From a virus: DNA of 24,431 bases. Every line of letters starts with the position of its first letter. The stretch's first letter is position 1. The stretch spans positions 1 through 24,431 of IMG/VR virus record IMGVR_UViG_3300007541_000211. The stretch is one strand, 5' to 3'. Below the pieces are notes generated by a model, which saw only the letters and a list, made by a program, of their open reading frames with translations, was not told the origin of the DNA and searched no databases. This document shows positions 8,726 to 16,226 of this stretch, piece after piece. The position numbers and the translations under genes are program-made.

Positions 8726-8908
8726 TCAGAGAGGACTTGCATAAGTAAGTACTTCTTCATCACAAGTAGCACGAACAAATTCAAGCACGTTCATAAATTG
8801 TTCAACGGTTTCACAGGTCACGGTTTTCTCATCACCCTCATTAGAATAAAGATAGACACTACGCTTAGCAGGATCTACGACACAACGGGTGAGGTACTCG
8901 TCTTGCAT
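8726..8908 (-). CDS. Small conserved hypothetical protein, 60 residues, first gene of the early block
   Basis: Reads MQDEYLTRCVVDPAKRSVYL, then YSNEGDEKTVTCETVEQFMNVLEFVRATCDEE and ends LTYASPL. It is acidic and mixed alpha/beta, with no signal peptide or membrane segment. It is the first ORF after the perfect sigma-70 promoter; the ATG lies about 20 nt past the expected transcription start. Similar short acidic proteins occur in T4-type cyanophages, to my recollection without known function. Confidence 0.65.
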   Translation of the reverse strand: MQDEYLTRCVVDPAKRSVYLYSNEGDEKTVTCETVEQFMNVLEFVRATCDEEVLTYASPL

Positions 8909-8933
8909 TGGTTCGTTTGTTGATTACCCAGTT

Positions 8934-8962
8934 ATTATAGGATGATCACTGCTCCGTGTCAA
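8934..8962 (-). promoter_or_regulatory. Perfect-consensus sigma-70 promoter of the accessory block
   Basis: The minus strand reads TTGACA (8957-8962), a 17-bp spacer, then TATAAT (8934-8939). The -35 lies inside the 3' end of the preceding structural gene. It is oriented toward the small ORFs, tRNAs and Mom-like gene, and would be read by host RNA polymerase at the start of infection. Confidence 0.88.
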
Positions 8963-9284
8963 GTCTTTGCTCTGCCTTGAGTGGAGAAATGTCCTTTCTC
9001 TCACCGAAAATAAGGTAGTAACAGTCAATAGGCATATTACCCTGTGATTGGAAGTAAATTACTCCCTCACTAATTCTTTTAATAATAACATTTTGATGTG
9101 ATCCGATCATTGTCAAGTGAACACTAATGGTTCTCTCCTCAACAATCTCTCTATAGTAGTCTGGAAGTTTTAATTCGTATTTTCCAGTCAATCTACCTCT
9201 CAAAAAGACCGCATTTTCTGGTCCAATTAGAGATTCTAAATTTAAATTGTAATTCTCAAGTGTTGGGTGCTTAATTGTAATCAT
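8946..9284 (-). CDS. Stand-alone copy of a structural-protein C-terminal domain, 112 residues
   Basis: A short protein that aligns over nearly all its length with the last ~100 residues of the 320-residue protein encoded at 10741-11703. Shared landmarks in order: I.HPT, GPE, a RGRLT strand, LP.Y, R..V, TI.V.LT, PIDC.Y and GERKD. The shared domain resembles the C-terminal cap of fibre and appendage proteins in marine myoviruses. Its start overlaps the upstream gene by 4 nt (ATGA), so it belongs to the late operon and is its last member before the accessory block. Its 3' end carries the -35 of the early promoter. Confidence 0.7.
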   Translation of the reverse strand: MITIKHPTLENYNLNLESLIGPENAVFLRGRLTGKYELKLPDYYREIVEERTISVHLTMIGSHQNVIIKRISEGVIYFQSQGNMPIDCYYLIFGERKDISPLKAEQRLDTEQ

Positions 9285-10738
9285 GGTATCAGTGAAGTGA
9301 TGGTTGAAATTCCAAGATATGCTATTGCTGCATCATATTTTTCTATTTCATCTGCTTGCCCACCAATCGCTTGGCGGTTACCCCAGATTTCTTTTTGAAT
9401 GTCAGATCTCAAGTCTCTAAGCGCATTTACAGCGGTAACTTTATAGTTAAAGTCACCAAGATCTGACTGAATATCAGATTCCGCTGAGTCTGCTGTGCTA
9501 ATTGCATTTGTCAGTGCTGTTTCTTCGGTAGAACAAGAAGGAGATGCTGTGTATAACCCAGATGTGAGGTTGATGTCCTCAATAAATGCAGTTTCTCCCT
9601 CTACAACTCTACCACCACCAGTATCTGGATGACTTGAGAATCCGACCTTATAATATATCTTACCTGCACCTACACTTGGTTCTCTCTCACCTGTAGAGTA
9701 AGGTTCTATTCCAGCCAATGCAGGGTTCCATGACTTGGTACTTGGATTAGCACCAGAGTTATCATAGAATACGGATTTGCCTAGACCACTAGTTCCAGTT
9801 GTCAAAATTCCGATGGTTTGTGGTGCAAATGGATTTTTACCGAACTCCAGACGATAAGCACTAAGTGCAGTTGTCCCAACACCTGCAGGACTTTCCCTAA
9901 TCGTGAAAGTTACAAATGATCCATCAGACTCTGGAGCAGAGGCACCAAGAGAAACAACCGTTCCCAAAGTTAATTTTGGAACAATACTAATTGTGCTACC
10001 AATACCAACAGTTGTCCCTGCTCCAGCAATTACCGAGAGATCAGCAGTTGTAGTTCCGATGCCGACAATCTCACCAAATCCAGATGGGAATATCCCACTC
10101 TTGTTAGAGGTAATTAGTTGATTGAGATTAACACCGTCAGTAACACCAGATCCAACTGGTGACATAACAGTCAGAATACTAGATCCAATGCTGATTGTAC
10201 CAATAAAACTTGTGACAAATGTATCTCCTATACCTTTAGTATAGGGTTCATCATAATATTTTAATCCATATAGATTTTTATCTTGAAATCCAAAGATACT
10301 ATTTGCTGGATATTGGGTATAAGAACCATCAGTATTGAGAAAAGCAACCTGACCAGAGTTTCCCAGTGCAATGCCATTTGTTGATCCAATACCAACTGAT
10401 TGATATCCACTAAGAGAAAGTTTTGTTGCGATTAAGTTATAGAAAGTCTGTACTCCAACACCAACACCTTTTGTGCTGATGCCAGCAACTCTCCAGAACA
10501 CATCTGTTCTACATCCAGCAGTGACCCTATCATCATATGCATCTTGGACTGCTTCAAGTTTTTGATTGACATTGACTACTTGATCATACAGATTAGAGTC
10601 AATAGAAACTATCGCAGCATCATACTTATCAATTTCGCCATCTTTTACAACAATATTTTTTTGCAAGAAATCAATCGCTTCTACACTTCTCTCTCTTTTT
10701 ACATTTAACTCGTCAATAATACCAGTTGATATTGGCAT
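9281..10738 (-). CDS. Virion structural protein with helical ends and beta-rich centre
   Basis: A 485-residue protein. Residues ~10-70 are predicted helical coiled coil; ~80-400 are Gly/Ser/Thr/Val-rich beta sequence with repeated VGIGST-type turns; ~405-475 are again helical. The two ends share a near-identical motif, EIDKYDAAI (35-43) and EIEKYDAAI (464-472), suggesting the terminal helices pack together or descend from one duplicated segment. I do not recognise a T4 homologue; content and position point to a baseplate or fibre-attachment component. It starts 2 nt after the previous gene's stop. Confidence 0.65.
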   Translation of the reverse strand: MPISTGIIDELNVKRERSVEAIDFLQKNIVVKDGEIDKYDAAIVSIDSNLYDQVVNVNQKLEAVQDAYDDRVTAGCRTDVFWRVAGISTKGVGVGVQTFYNLIATKLSLSGYQSVGIGSTNGIALGNSGQVAFLNTDGSYTQYPANSIFGFQDKNLYGLKYYDEPYTKGIGDTFVTSFIGTISIGSSILTVMSPVGSGVTDGVNLNQLITSNKSGIFPSGFGEIVGIGTTTADLSVIAGAGTTVGIGSTISIVPKLTLGTVVSLGASAPESDGSFVTFTIRESPAGVGTTALSAYRLEFGKNPFAPQTIGILTTGTSGLGKSVFYDNSGANPSTKSWNPALAGIEPYSTGEREPSVGAGKIYYKVGFSSHPDTGGGRVVEGETAFIEDINLTSGLYTASPSCSTEETALTNAISTADSAESDIQSDLGDFNYKVTAVNALRDLRSDIQKEIWGNRQAIGGQADEIEKYDAAIAYLGISTITSLIP

Positions 10739-10740
10739 CT

Positions 10741-11703
10741 TTATTTCCTCTCAATATCCTGATAGATCATTTCAGTACCCTCATATTCTAACTCAAGTTT
10801 TGCAACATCTTTTCTTTCACCATAAACGACATAACTACAATCTATTGGACCTCCACCATTATTCATCACATAAATTCTAGAACCCCACTCAATTTTTTGA
10901 ACGAACAGTTCTTGATATATTCCGTGAGATGTTAGATTGACTGTTATTGTCTCTGGATCTACAAGACCCCTCCAATATTCGGGTAATTCTATCACATTAT
11001 TATTAGTCAGTCTACCTCTATGATAAACACCATGTTCTGGACCTTCCAAACAAGCATGACGTAATCTATGATTTTTCTTGGTTGGGTGAATAATATCAAA
11101 AAGTTTTGTTGTTCCTACGATAGAGGATAACCAGGAGACAAAACCATTAACATGCAATGCACCATTAATAACAACAGCACCGTTAATGACTCTACCAGCG
11201 GTGTTCTCTGCAACAGCACCAGTAGTTACCTCTGCACCAGTATCAACAGATGCACCTGCTCTTAATTCAAGACCAGTTTGTGCTTTTAATCCAACAAAGT
11301 TCTTAACACCAATCCAATTTAGTATCCCAACAGCGTTTGTAACACCGAGAATGCTAATAAAACTAGCATTGATGCTGATACCAACAGGACCAAGGATGTC
11401 TCCAAGAACAACATCAAGAGGAGTTGGTGGAAATCCAAAAGATGAGACCTTAACGATTGATAGTGGGGGTGGCAATGCCTCCAGGTTCCCACTACGACCA
11501 ATCATCAAGTTTGCTTCATTAAAATTAGGACCCTTCGTGAATGTAAGAGGGGACCCAATCATCACTGGACCAGCCAAATATGCTGCACCACGAATCTTTG
11601 TAGGACCAATACCAAATCCAACAGGAGGAATCGGTGCTCCAAGATGGTTTGCTGGTCCTACAAATAATTGATTACCAACGTATAGATCAGCTGATTTTGC
11701 CAT
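10741..11703 (-). CDS. Structural protein with beta-repeat N-terminus and conserved C-terminal cap domain
   Basis: A 320-residue protein. Residues ~1-200 are Gly/Pro/Val/Ile-rich short-period beta sequence (FGIGPTKIRGAAYLAGPVMIG; later TGAEVTTGAVAENTAGRVI and NGAVVINGALHVNG), compatible with a beta-helix or spike-like stack. Residues 203-299 are the cap domain shared with the neighbouring 112-residue protein (IIHPTKKNHRLRHACLEGPE, RGRL, LPEYWRGLV, PIDCSYVVYGERKD). Its ATG shares one base with the stop of the spike-like gene. Following gp5 and a needle-like protein it may belong to the central spike or an appendage; this is inference. Confidence 0.65.
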   Translation of the reverse strand: MAKSADLYVGNQLFVGPANHLGAPIPPVGFGIGPTKIRGAAYLAGPVMIGSPLTFTKGPNFNEANLMIGRSGNLEALPPPLSIVKVSSFGFPPTPLDVVLGDILGPVGISINASFISILGVTNAVGILNWIGVKNFVGLKAQTGLELRAGASVDTGAEVTTGAVAENTAGRVINGAVVINGALHVNGFVSWLSSIVGTTKLFDIIHPTKKNHRLRHACLEGPEHGVYHRGRLTNNNVIELPEYWRGLVDPETITVNLTSHGIYQELFVQKIEWGSRIYVMNNGGGPIDCSYVVYGERKDVAKLELEYEGTEMIYQDIERK

Positions 11704-12335
11704 TATTTAACTAAACTAATTTTATTTTTAACTGCTTGCAAGATTTCTCTAGGAGTTGCTGGTAAGAATGGGATGATTCCAGCAGAACCTTTAAGACTGG
11801 TAGCACCATCAAACATTTCTACGAATCCACCGTACATATTTAGGATAGAGTTTCCGATTATTTCTGTTGTTTTTTCGGAAAAGATTGTTGTATCAACATT
11901 AGAACGAACAAGAACTGATTGTTTAGAGTCAATGATAATTTTTTCATTTGCATTAATGTTGATGACTCCATGTTCACCACCAGATCCCGTCGCAATTATG
12001 TCAATATCTTGTGCTGCTATTCTAATTCTACCACTACTGATCAAGACAAGATCACCACTTCCAGAGTCAATAAACACTCCAGGAATTCCTGCTGCTACAG
12101 CATCTCCTGCCTTGACTTGGAACGTTCCAGGGCATCTATGGATTGTTCCACCACCTCTACCCTTTGTTCTAGTGTCTCCAGTCCTATCCATTTGAAAATA
12201 ATGGGGCACTGGAGATTCTGTATTTGAAACTACTTTAAATCCAGAAATTACACCATCACCATTCACATGACCGAAGGTTACTTTCGCATCGCCAGTGCTA
12301 ATTTCTTTTGCCTTATAATTAATTGGTTCTGACAT
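11703..12335 (-). CDS. Spike / needle-like beta-helix protein (gp5 C-terminal-like)
   Basis: A 210-residue protein. The N-terminal third has FGHVNGDGVISGFKVVSN and HYFQMDRTGDTRTKGRGG. Residues ~85-170 are short alternating strands (GDLVLISSGRIRIAAQDIDI, GVININANEKIIIDSKQSVL, TTIFSEKTTEIIGNSILNMY), the pattern of the triple-stranded beta-helix that forms the membrane-piercing needle of T4 gp5 and VgrG. It directly follows the gp5 OB gene with a 1-nt overlap, so it probably supplies the needle that this gp5 lacks. The function is by analogy; an exact homologue was not identified. Confidence 0.6.
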   Translation of the reverse strand: MSEPINYKAKEISTGDAKVTFGHVNGDGVISGFKVVSNTESPVPHYFQMDRTGDTRTKGRGGGTIHRCPGTFQVKAGDAVAAGIPGVFIDSGSGDLVLISSGRIRIAAQDIDIIATGSGGEHGVININANEKIIIDSKQSVLVRSNVDTTIFSEKTTEIIGNSILNMYGGFVEMFDGATSLKGSAGIIPFLPATPREILQAVKNKISLVK

Positions 12336-14638
12336 TATACTCTACCTACACAATCGACTACGGACAGTACAGAATCTTGTGGTGCTGGTTCTCTAAACTC
12401 ATCCTTATTGATTCTATCTATACAGAATCTAGGAACTATGTTTGCATTGACTCCTGTTTCACTTTCAATGTAAATTGTTGGGAACTCTTTAAATCCTTCA
12501 CCACCAGAAATTACTTTTACTGATTCCAAATTACCAAAAATACCAAATGTTGGGACAATTTCTGCTCCATAATTTGGTTCAATCACCACTTTATCACCGT
12601 CATTATATCCAAATCCTGGATTTGTGATGACAGCATCACACATGTAAAGAACAACTGAGTAATCAAGATCAGATGTTGCAGGAACAGTTGATGTTGGTTC
12701 CAGTGCAGTGATAGTTCTTGGTTCTTCTATGAGTTCAGTCGTGCTTGCAGTCTCTACAAGGTCTCCCGCAAATACATCAAACACTTCACCTGGGTCATAA
12801 GGAACATCATAGGTTCCGTCTGCCCTTCTTACTGTGGTTTGATTTGCCTCTGCCCATACTCTTCCATCTCCACCACGACTTCCATCTGGTGTTGGTAAGT
12901 ATCCAAATCCAGGATTATCCATAATAACACCAATGACACCAGTCTCATCTCCATTTGAGTCAGAAACATAAACTCCATTCTGAAGAGAGACTGGACCCAA
13001 AACTGGGGTTCCATAAGCACCAGATCCATTTCCACATGGATCTTCAAATCTTAAGAATGGTTCTCCACCAGAGTATCCAAATCCAGTTGAAACAATATCA
13101 ACCCCTAAAATATCTCCAGTAGCACTTACAATAGCATTTCCTGTTGCACCTTCACCAGATCCTCCCCAGAAAGAAACTGATGGAGGACCACAGAATAGTG
13201 CTCGAATGTTGCATGTATTTTCATCGGAAAGAATATCACTAAAGTCCATATCCAAATCGAAGTCAAAACTGTCTGGATCAATTGCTTGAGTTACACTAGA
13301 AGCAAATCCCTTAACTTTTCTAATCAAAGATTCTGGATCAAAAGTGGCGTCTGGTGTGTCTGGACCATCCCAAAGACTCCATGATTTTACTTGAGGACAT
13401 GCAGGTTTTTCTTCACAGGAAAGAAAACTCAAAATTGATTCAATAAATTGCAAAACATCTCCGACAATATCTATAGCTCCAAGAATTGTCTCCAGTGGTT
13501 TCATGATTTGAGAAACAAGTGAATTAATCAATCCAGAAAGTTTCCCGATAACTGCTGCAAGAATATTTTCGGCAGCACAAAGAGGAACATTGATGAAACG
13601 ATCAACAACTTGAAGTAGTGCCTTACGAACAATGTTTAAAAGATTTTTAATAATTTTTCTGAAGAAACATGCCAACAAATCCATTGCAGTTTCCATTGCT
13701 GCTTTGGCATTTGATTGTTGATCTGGGAAAAGTAAGAAGTAAAAATCTTGTGCTGCTGCATTAATTTTTCTTGTTATCCACTCTTGAGCACCAGCAATTC
13801 TATCTTTTACAAAAGTAGTAACTTTCTCTGCTGCTTCACCTACCTTGATAGAAATATATTCTTGGATACTTACCTGTCTTCCTTTGTGATTGATTGGATG
13901 AGTGAGACTATACTTAAAATCTTTTAATCCTTTTTGTGCTTTCTGAATGTCCTGAATCATCTTCTGGATGTCTTTTACAATCTTTCCAGGAGATTGACTC
14001 TGCGTACAAACAAATGGAAGTGGAATACTAGTTTCTCCTCCACCATCATCCCTTTCAAGTTCTTGTTGAAGAGTCTCTGCAGCAGGAGTAACACCTGTTG
14101 CTTGCCTGATATTTACTGGAGTTGCAGATACAGCAGATGCTCTTGCTCTCTCCTGAGGACTTGTTGTTATTGCATACCTAGGAATACTATCACGAACTCC
14201 GTATCCATTAAATGGAGTAAAAGGTTTTATTTTTGGAGTGTCTTTATAAATCGAAGTGTATTGATTATATCCAATAACCCCCATGATGATTGGTTGCTGA
14301 GCATCCTCGCCATCTAAAAAGAAACCATAAACAAAATCTCCCTTACCCAATCCAGGAGTTTCTGAGATTGCAGAAGATCCACTACCTGAGGTAACAGGAT
14401 ACATCAAACTTGCCCAAGGCAATTGATCATCTGGAAGTAAATTATCGTCCGCAGTATGGTATCCCATAACACGAACTTGATATCGATAACCAAATCCCTT
14501 TTGTTGACCTAGGGGGGTTCCTGTTGCATTTAATCCTGGAGCATTAATTTGATGGGCATCATTAGCGATCTGACCGATCCACCAAATGAATCCATCTCTG
14601 CCTACAAAATTTTTCTTAAGGAACCCTTGTTCGATCAC
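12335..14638 (-). CDS. 5: Baseplate hub subunit gp5 (OB-fold form without lysozyme domain)
   Basis: 767 residues. Residues ~1-130 match the gp5 N-terminal OB domain of T4-type phages (GRDGFIWWIGQIAN, YRYQVRVMGYH, LPWASLMYPV, GDFVYGFFLDGEDAQQPIIMGVIGY). T4 gp5 continues with a lysozyme domain; none is visible here. Instead residues ~215-410 form long amphipathic helices and the C-terminal part (~490-740) is beta-rich with recurring G.GY turns (519-522, 577-580, 675-678, GEGF 713-716). The start codon is GTG at 14638, 2 nt past the stop of the CP12-like gene, served by GAGGA at 14645-14649; no ATG lies nearby in frame. Upstream is a gp27-like hub gene and downstream a needle-like gene, consistent with hub and spike assembly. 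Confidence 0.85.
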   Translation of the reverse strand: MIEQGFLKKNFVGRDGFIWWIGQIANDAHQINAPGLNATGTPLGQQKGFGYRYQVRVMGYHTADDNLLPDDQLPWASLMYPVTSGSGSSAISETPGLGKGDFVYGFFLDGEDAQQPIIMGVIGYNQYTSIYKDTPKIKPFTPFNGYGVRDSIPRYAITTSPQERARASAVSATPVNIRQATGVTPAAETLQQELERDDGGGETSIPLPFVCTQSQSPGKIVKDIQKMIQDIQKAQKGLKDFKYSLTHPINHKGRQVSIQEYISIKVGEAAEKVTTFVKDRIAGAQEWITRKINAAAQDFYFLLFPDQQSNAKAAMETAMDLLACFFRKIIKNLLNIVRKALLQVVDRFINVPLCAAENILAAVIGKLSGLINSLVSQIMKPLETILGAIDIVGDVLQFIESILSFLSCEEKPACPQVKSWSLWDGPDTPDATFDPESLIRKVKGFASSVTQAIDPDSFDFDLDMDFSDILSDENTCNIRALFCGPPSVSFWGGSGEGATGNAIVSATGDILGVDIVSTGFGYSGGEPFLRFEDPCGNGSGAYGTPVLGPVSLQNGVYVSDSNGDETGVIGVIMDNPGFGYLPTPDGSRGGDGRVWAEANQTTVRRADGTYDVPYDPGEVFDVFAGDLVETASTTELIEEPRTITALEPTSTVPATSDLDYSVVLYMCDAVITNPGFGYNDGDKVVIEPNYGAEIVPTFGIFGNLESVKVISGGEGFKEFPTIYIESETGVNANIVPRFCIDRINKDEFREPAPQDSVLSVVDCVGRV

Positions 14639-14640
14639 TA

Positions 14641-14859
14641 TCAGTCCTCGTAAATTCTACACTCAGATGCGTCTGGATGCTCGTCACAGTACATCTCAAG
14701 AGGTGTTGGATCATGATCCTCATCTGGATGCTTTGCTTGATACTGTTCGAGATGATCTAACTCATCTGCCACATGACGGCGCATTTGTGGAGAGAGTGTT
14801 CCATTCTCTAACATGTCTTTATCATCATTAATATGTTGTTGAATACTTCTATCTGTCAT
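14641..14859 (-). CDS. CP12-like small protein in the baseplate operon
   Basis: 72 residues. The last 23 (DPTPLEMYCDEHPDASECRIYED, split as 50-58 and 59-72) match the CP12 C-terminus, including the Cys pair (C58, C67) eight residues apart and the ECRIYED end. In plant and cyanobacterial CP12 this half binds GAPDH, while an N-terminal Cys pair and AWD_VEEL core serve PRK binding; here the N-terminal Cys pair is absent and the core reads SPQMRRHVADELDHLEQYQA. CP12 is a redox regulator of the Calvin cycle, and some cyanophages carry it. The gene is locked into the late operon: 4-nt overlap with the hub gene before it, 2 nt before gp5, and its last codons contain gp5's Shine-Dalgarno. Alternative: a virion or chaperone protein with a convergent tail. 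Confidence 0.6.
   Translation of the reverse strand: MTDRSIQQHINDDKDMLENGTLSPQMRRHVADELDHLEQYQAKHPDEDHDPTPLEMYCDEHPDASECRIYED
14645..14649 (-). promoter_or_regulatory. Ribosome binding site of gp5, inside the CP12-like gene
   Basis: GAGGA on the minus strand, 6 nt before the GTG start at 14638. It overlaps the last codons of the CP12-like gene and supports the GTG start and translational coupling. Confidence 0.6.
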
Positions 14860-16226
14860 AGTACTTTAAATGGTTTTCTACCGAACGTGTCTCTAACTAA
14901 TGCTAAACTGGTATAGCAGTTATCAGGTGTTAGTCTGTGACACAGACTTGCTATCATATATATGCCACCAGTTTCCTTGTTTGGTTCCTTGTTGGCATCA
15001 CCAGTTAGTTCAGCAAAGTCACAATAAATTAAATCTCCAGCCCTTAGACTGAAGTCACCTGGTATTATAACATTAGTTTTGATTGTGAACAACTGGTTGT
15101 ATCTCATGATAGATTGAACCATCGCATTTGGCGCATCAAAATTAGTAGCGGTTGGATCACTCTTCCAAGTCTCTAATTGTTTTGTTGCTGTTGGTCCAAG
15201 CGGTATCGTTCCCACATCCAACACATGGTTCATCAATCTCGATGGACTCTTTCTAAACTCCTCTGCCACCCAAGTTATTTCTTTTGATCCTGCGTTTTTA
15301 ATTTTGTCTTTTTGGTTATCATCAACGTTGTATTCCTTGACTCGGTATCTCATCTCATAAAAATCAAAGAAGATACTTCTATTGGAGTAAGTTCCAAGAG
15401 TAAGATTTTGTTGTAGGTCGATATCTCTTTCTATATTGACACTAACAATTTTACCATCATATCCTTCTGGTTTCTCTGGATTTCCTGTAAAAATATATCT
15501 CTTGGTGCGTCCTCTTGTTTTTTCATCAAGCAGTTTATCAAGTGATTTAAATTTAAATCCATCATAAGTTTCATAGAAAAAATATCCAGCAGCACCACCA
15601 TATCCAGTCTTACCATTAACGGTTAGTTCTGGAATTGACTTTGATGCTAACCATGTGCAAACATAGAAAGGTTTTTTATCGTTGCCAATAAAATTATAAT
15701 TCACAACGGTCTTATCAATCTCAACATTTTTGGTGGTTTTGATTCCACCATTTTCCGTTAAAATCTTATTGACACTGTTTGATATTACACCATCATATCT
15801 TTTAACGACTCTTGTTTGTTCGTTTGCAATGAACTCTCTGGTACATAAATCGACACTGTACAAATCCTTTTGAGTTCCAGGGTCTATGCCACGAACTCTA
15901 TTAACATAAAATGACTTATCAGACTTGAAAGTTAATTTATTTGGTTCTGGTTGTGCATCTTCAAATTCAAGAATGACTTTTTCTCCACCTCTAACTGGAA
16001 GTGCATCCAAAACTCCTCTTGGTTTTGTACCATCTCCAATTTTCTTATCAGTGAATCCAGTTTCTATGATTGTTGCCGTAGCAGAGACTGAATTTGATAA
16101 TACACTTTCATAATAAGACAACTCAACGATTCCAGGAGACATATCGATGGAGTCGCCATTATTCTTCGCTTCAAATATTTGAAACTTACTAATATTACCA
16201 GATGTTGCTGCTGAATTATCTGCCAT
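14856..16226 (-). CDS. Baseplate hub protein, gp27-like
   Basis: 456 residues. N-terminal SKFQIFEAKNNG...IVELSYYESVLSNSVSATATI is the usual opening beta sheet of tail hub proteins (gp27 / gpD type). The end, LRAGDLIYCDFAEL...GGIYMIASLCHRLTPDNCY then TSLALVRDTFGRKPF, matches the terminal tube-like fold of this family. T4 gp27 is 391 residues, so this form is somewhat longer. It ends with a 4-nt overlap into the CP12-like gene and begins on the stop codon of the lysozyme-like gene. Position before gp5 fits, since gp27 and gp5 assemble together. The gene number is inferred from fold signature and context. Confidence 0.7.
   Translation of the reverse strand: MADNSAATSGNISKFQIFEAKNNGDSIDMSPGIVELSYYESVLSNSVSATATIIETGFTDKKIGDGTKPRGVLDALPVRGGEKVILEFEDAQPEPNKLTFKSDKSFYVNRVRGIDPGTQKDLYSVDLCTREFIANEQTRVVKRYDGVISNSVNKILTENGGIKTTKNVEIDKTVVNYNFIGNDKKPFYVCTWLASKSIPELTVNGKTGYGGAAGYFFYETYDGFKFKSLDKLLDEKTRGRTKRYIFTGNPEKPEGYDGKIVSVNIERDIDLQQNLTLGTYSNRSIFFDFYEMRYRVKEYNVDDNQKDKIKNAGSKEITWVAEEFRKSPSRLMNHVLDVGTIPLGPTATKQLETWKSDPTATNFDAPNAMVQSIMRYNQLFTIKTNVIIPGDFSLRAGDLIYCDFAELTGDANKEPNKETGGIYMIASLCHRLTPDNCYTSLALVRDTFGRKPFKVL

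Noticed and set aside
11186-11671. Plus-strand 161-residue ORF opposite the 320-residue structural gene
   Set aside because: Shadow of the minus-strand gene; its composition is low-complexity and it has no ribosome site or family resemblance.
10741-11703. PAAR-like spike tip in the N-terminus of the 320-residue protein
   Set aside because: The HLG..IPP.GFGIGPTKIRG stretch resembles PAAR only in Gly/Pro spacing; the conserved His and Cys ligand pattern is not seen.
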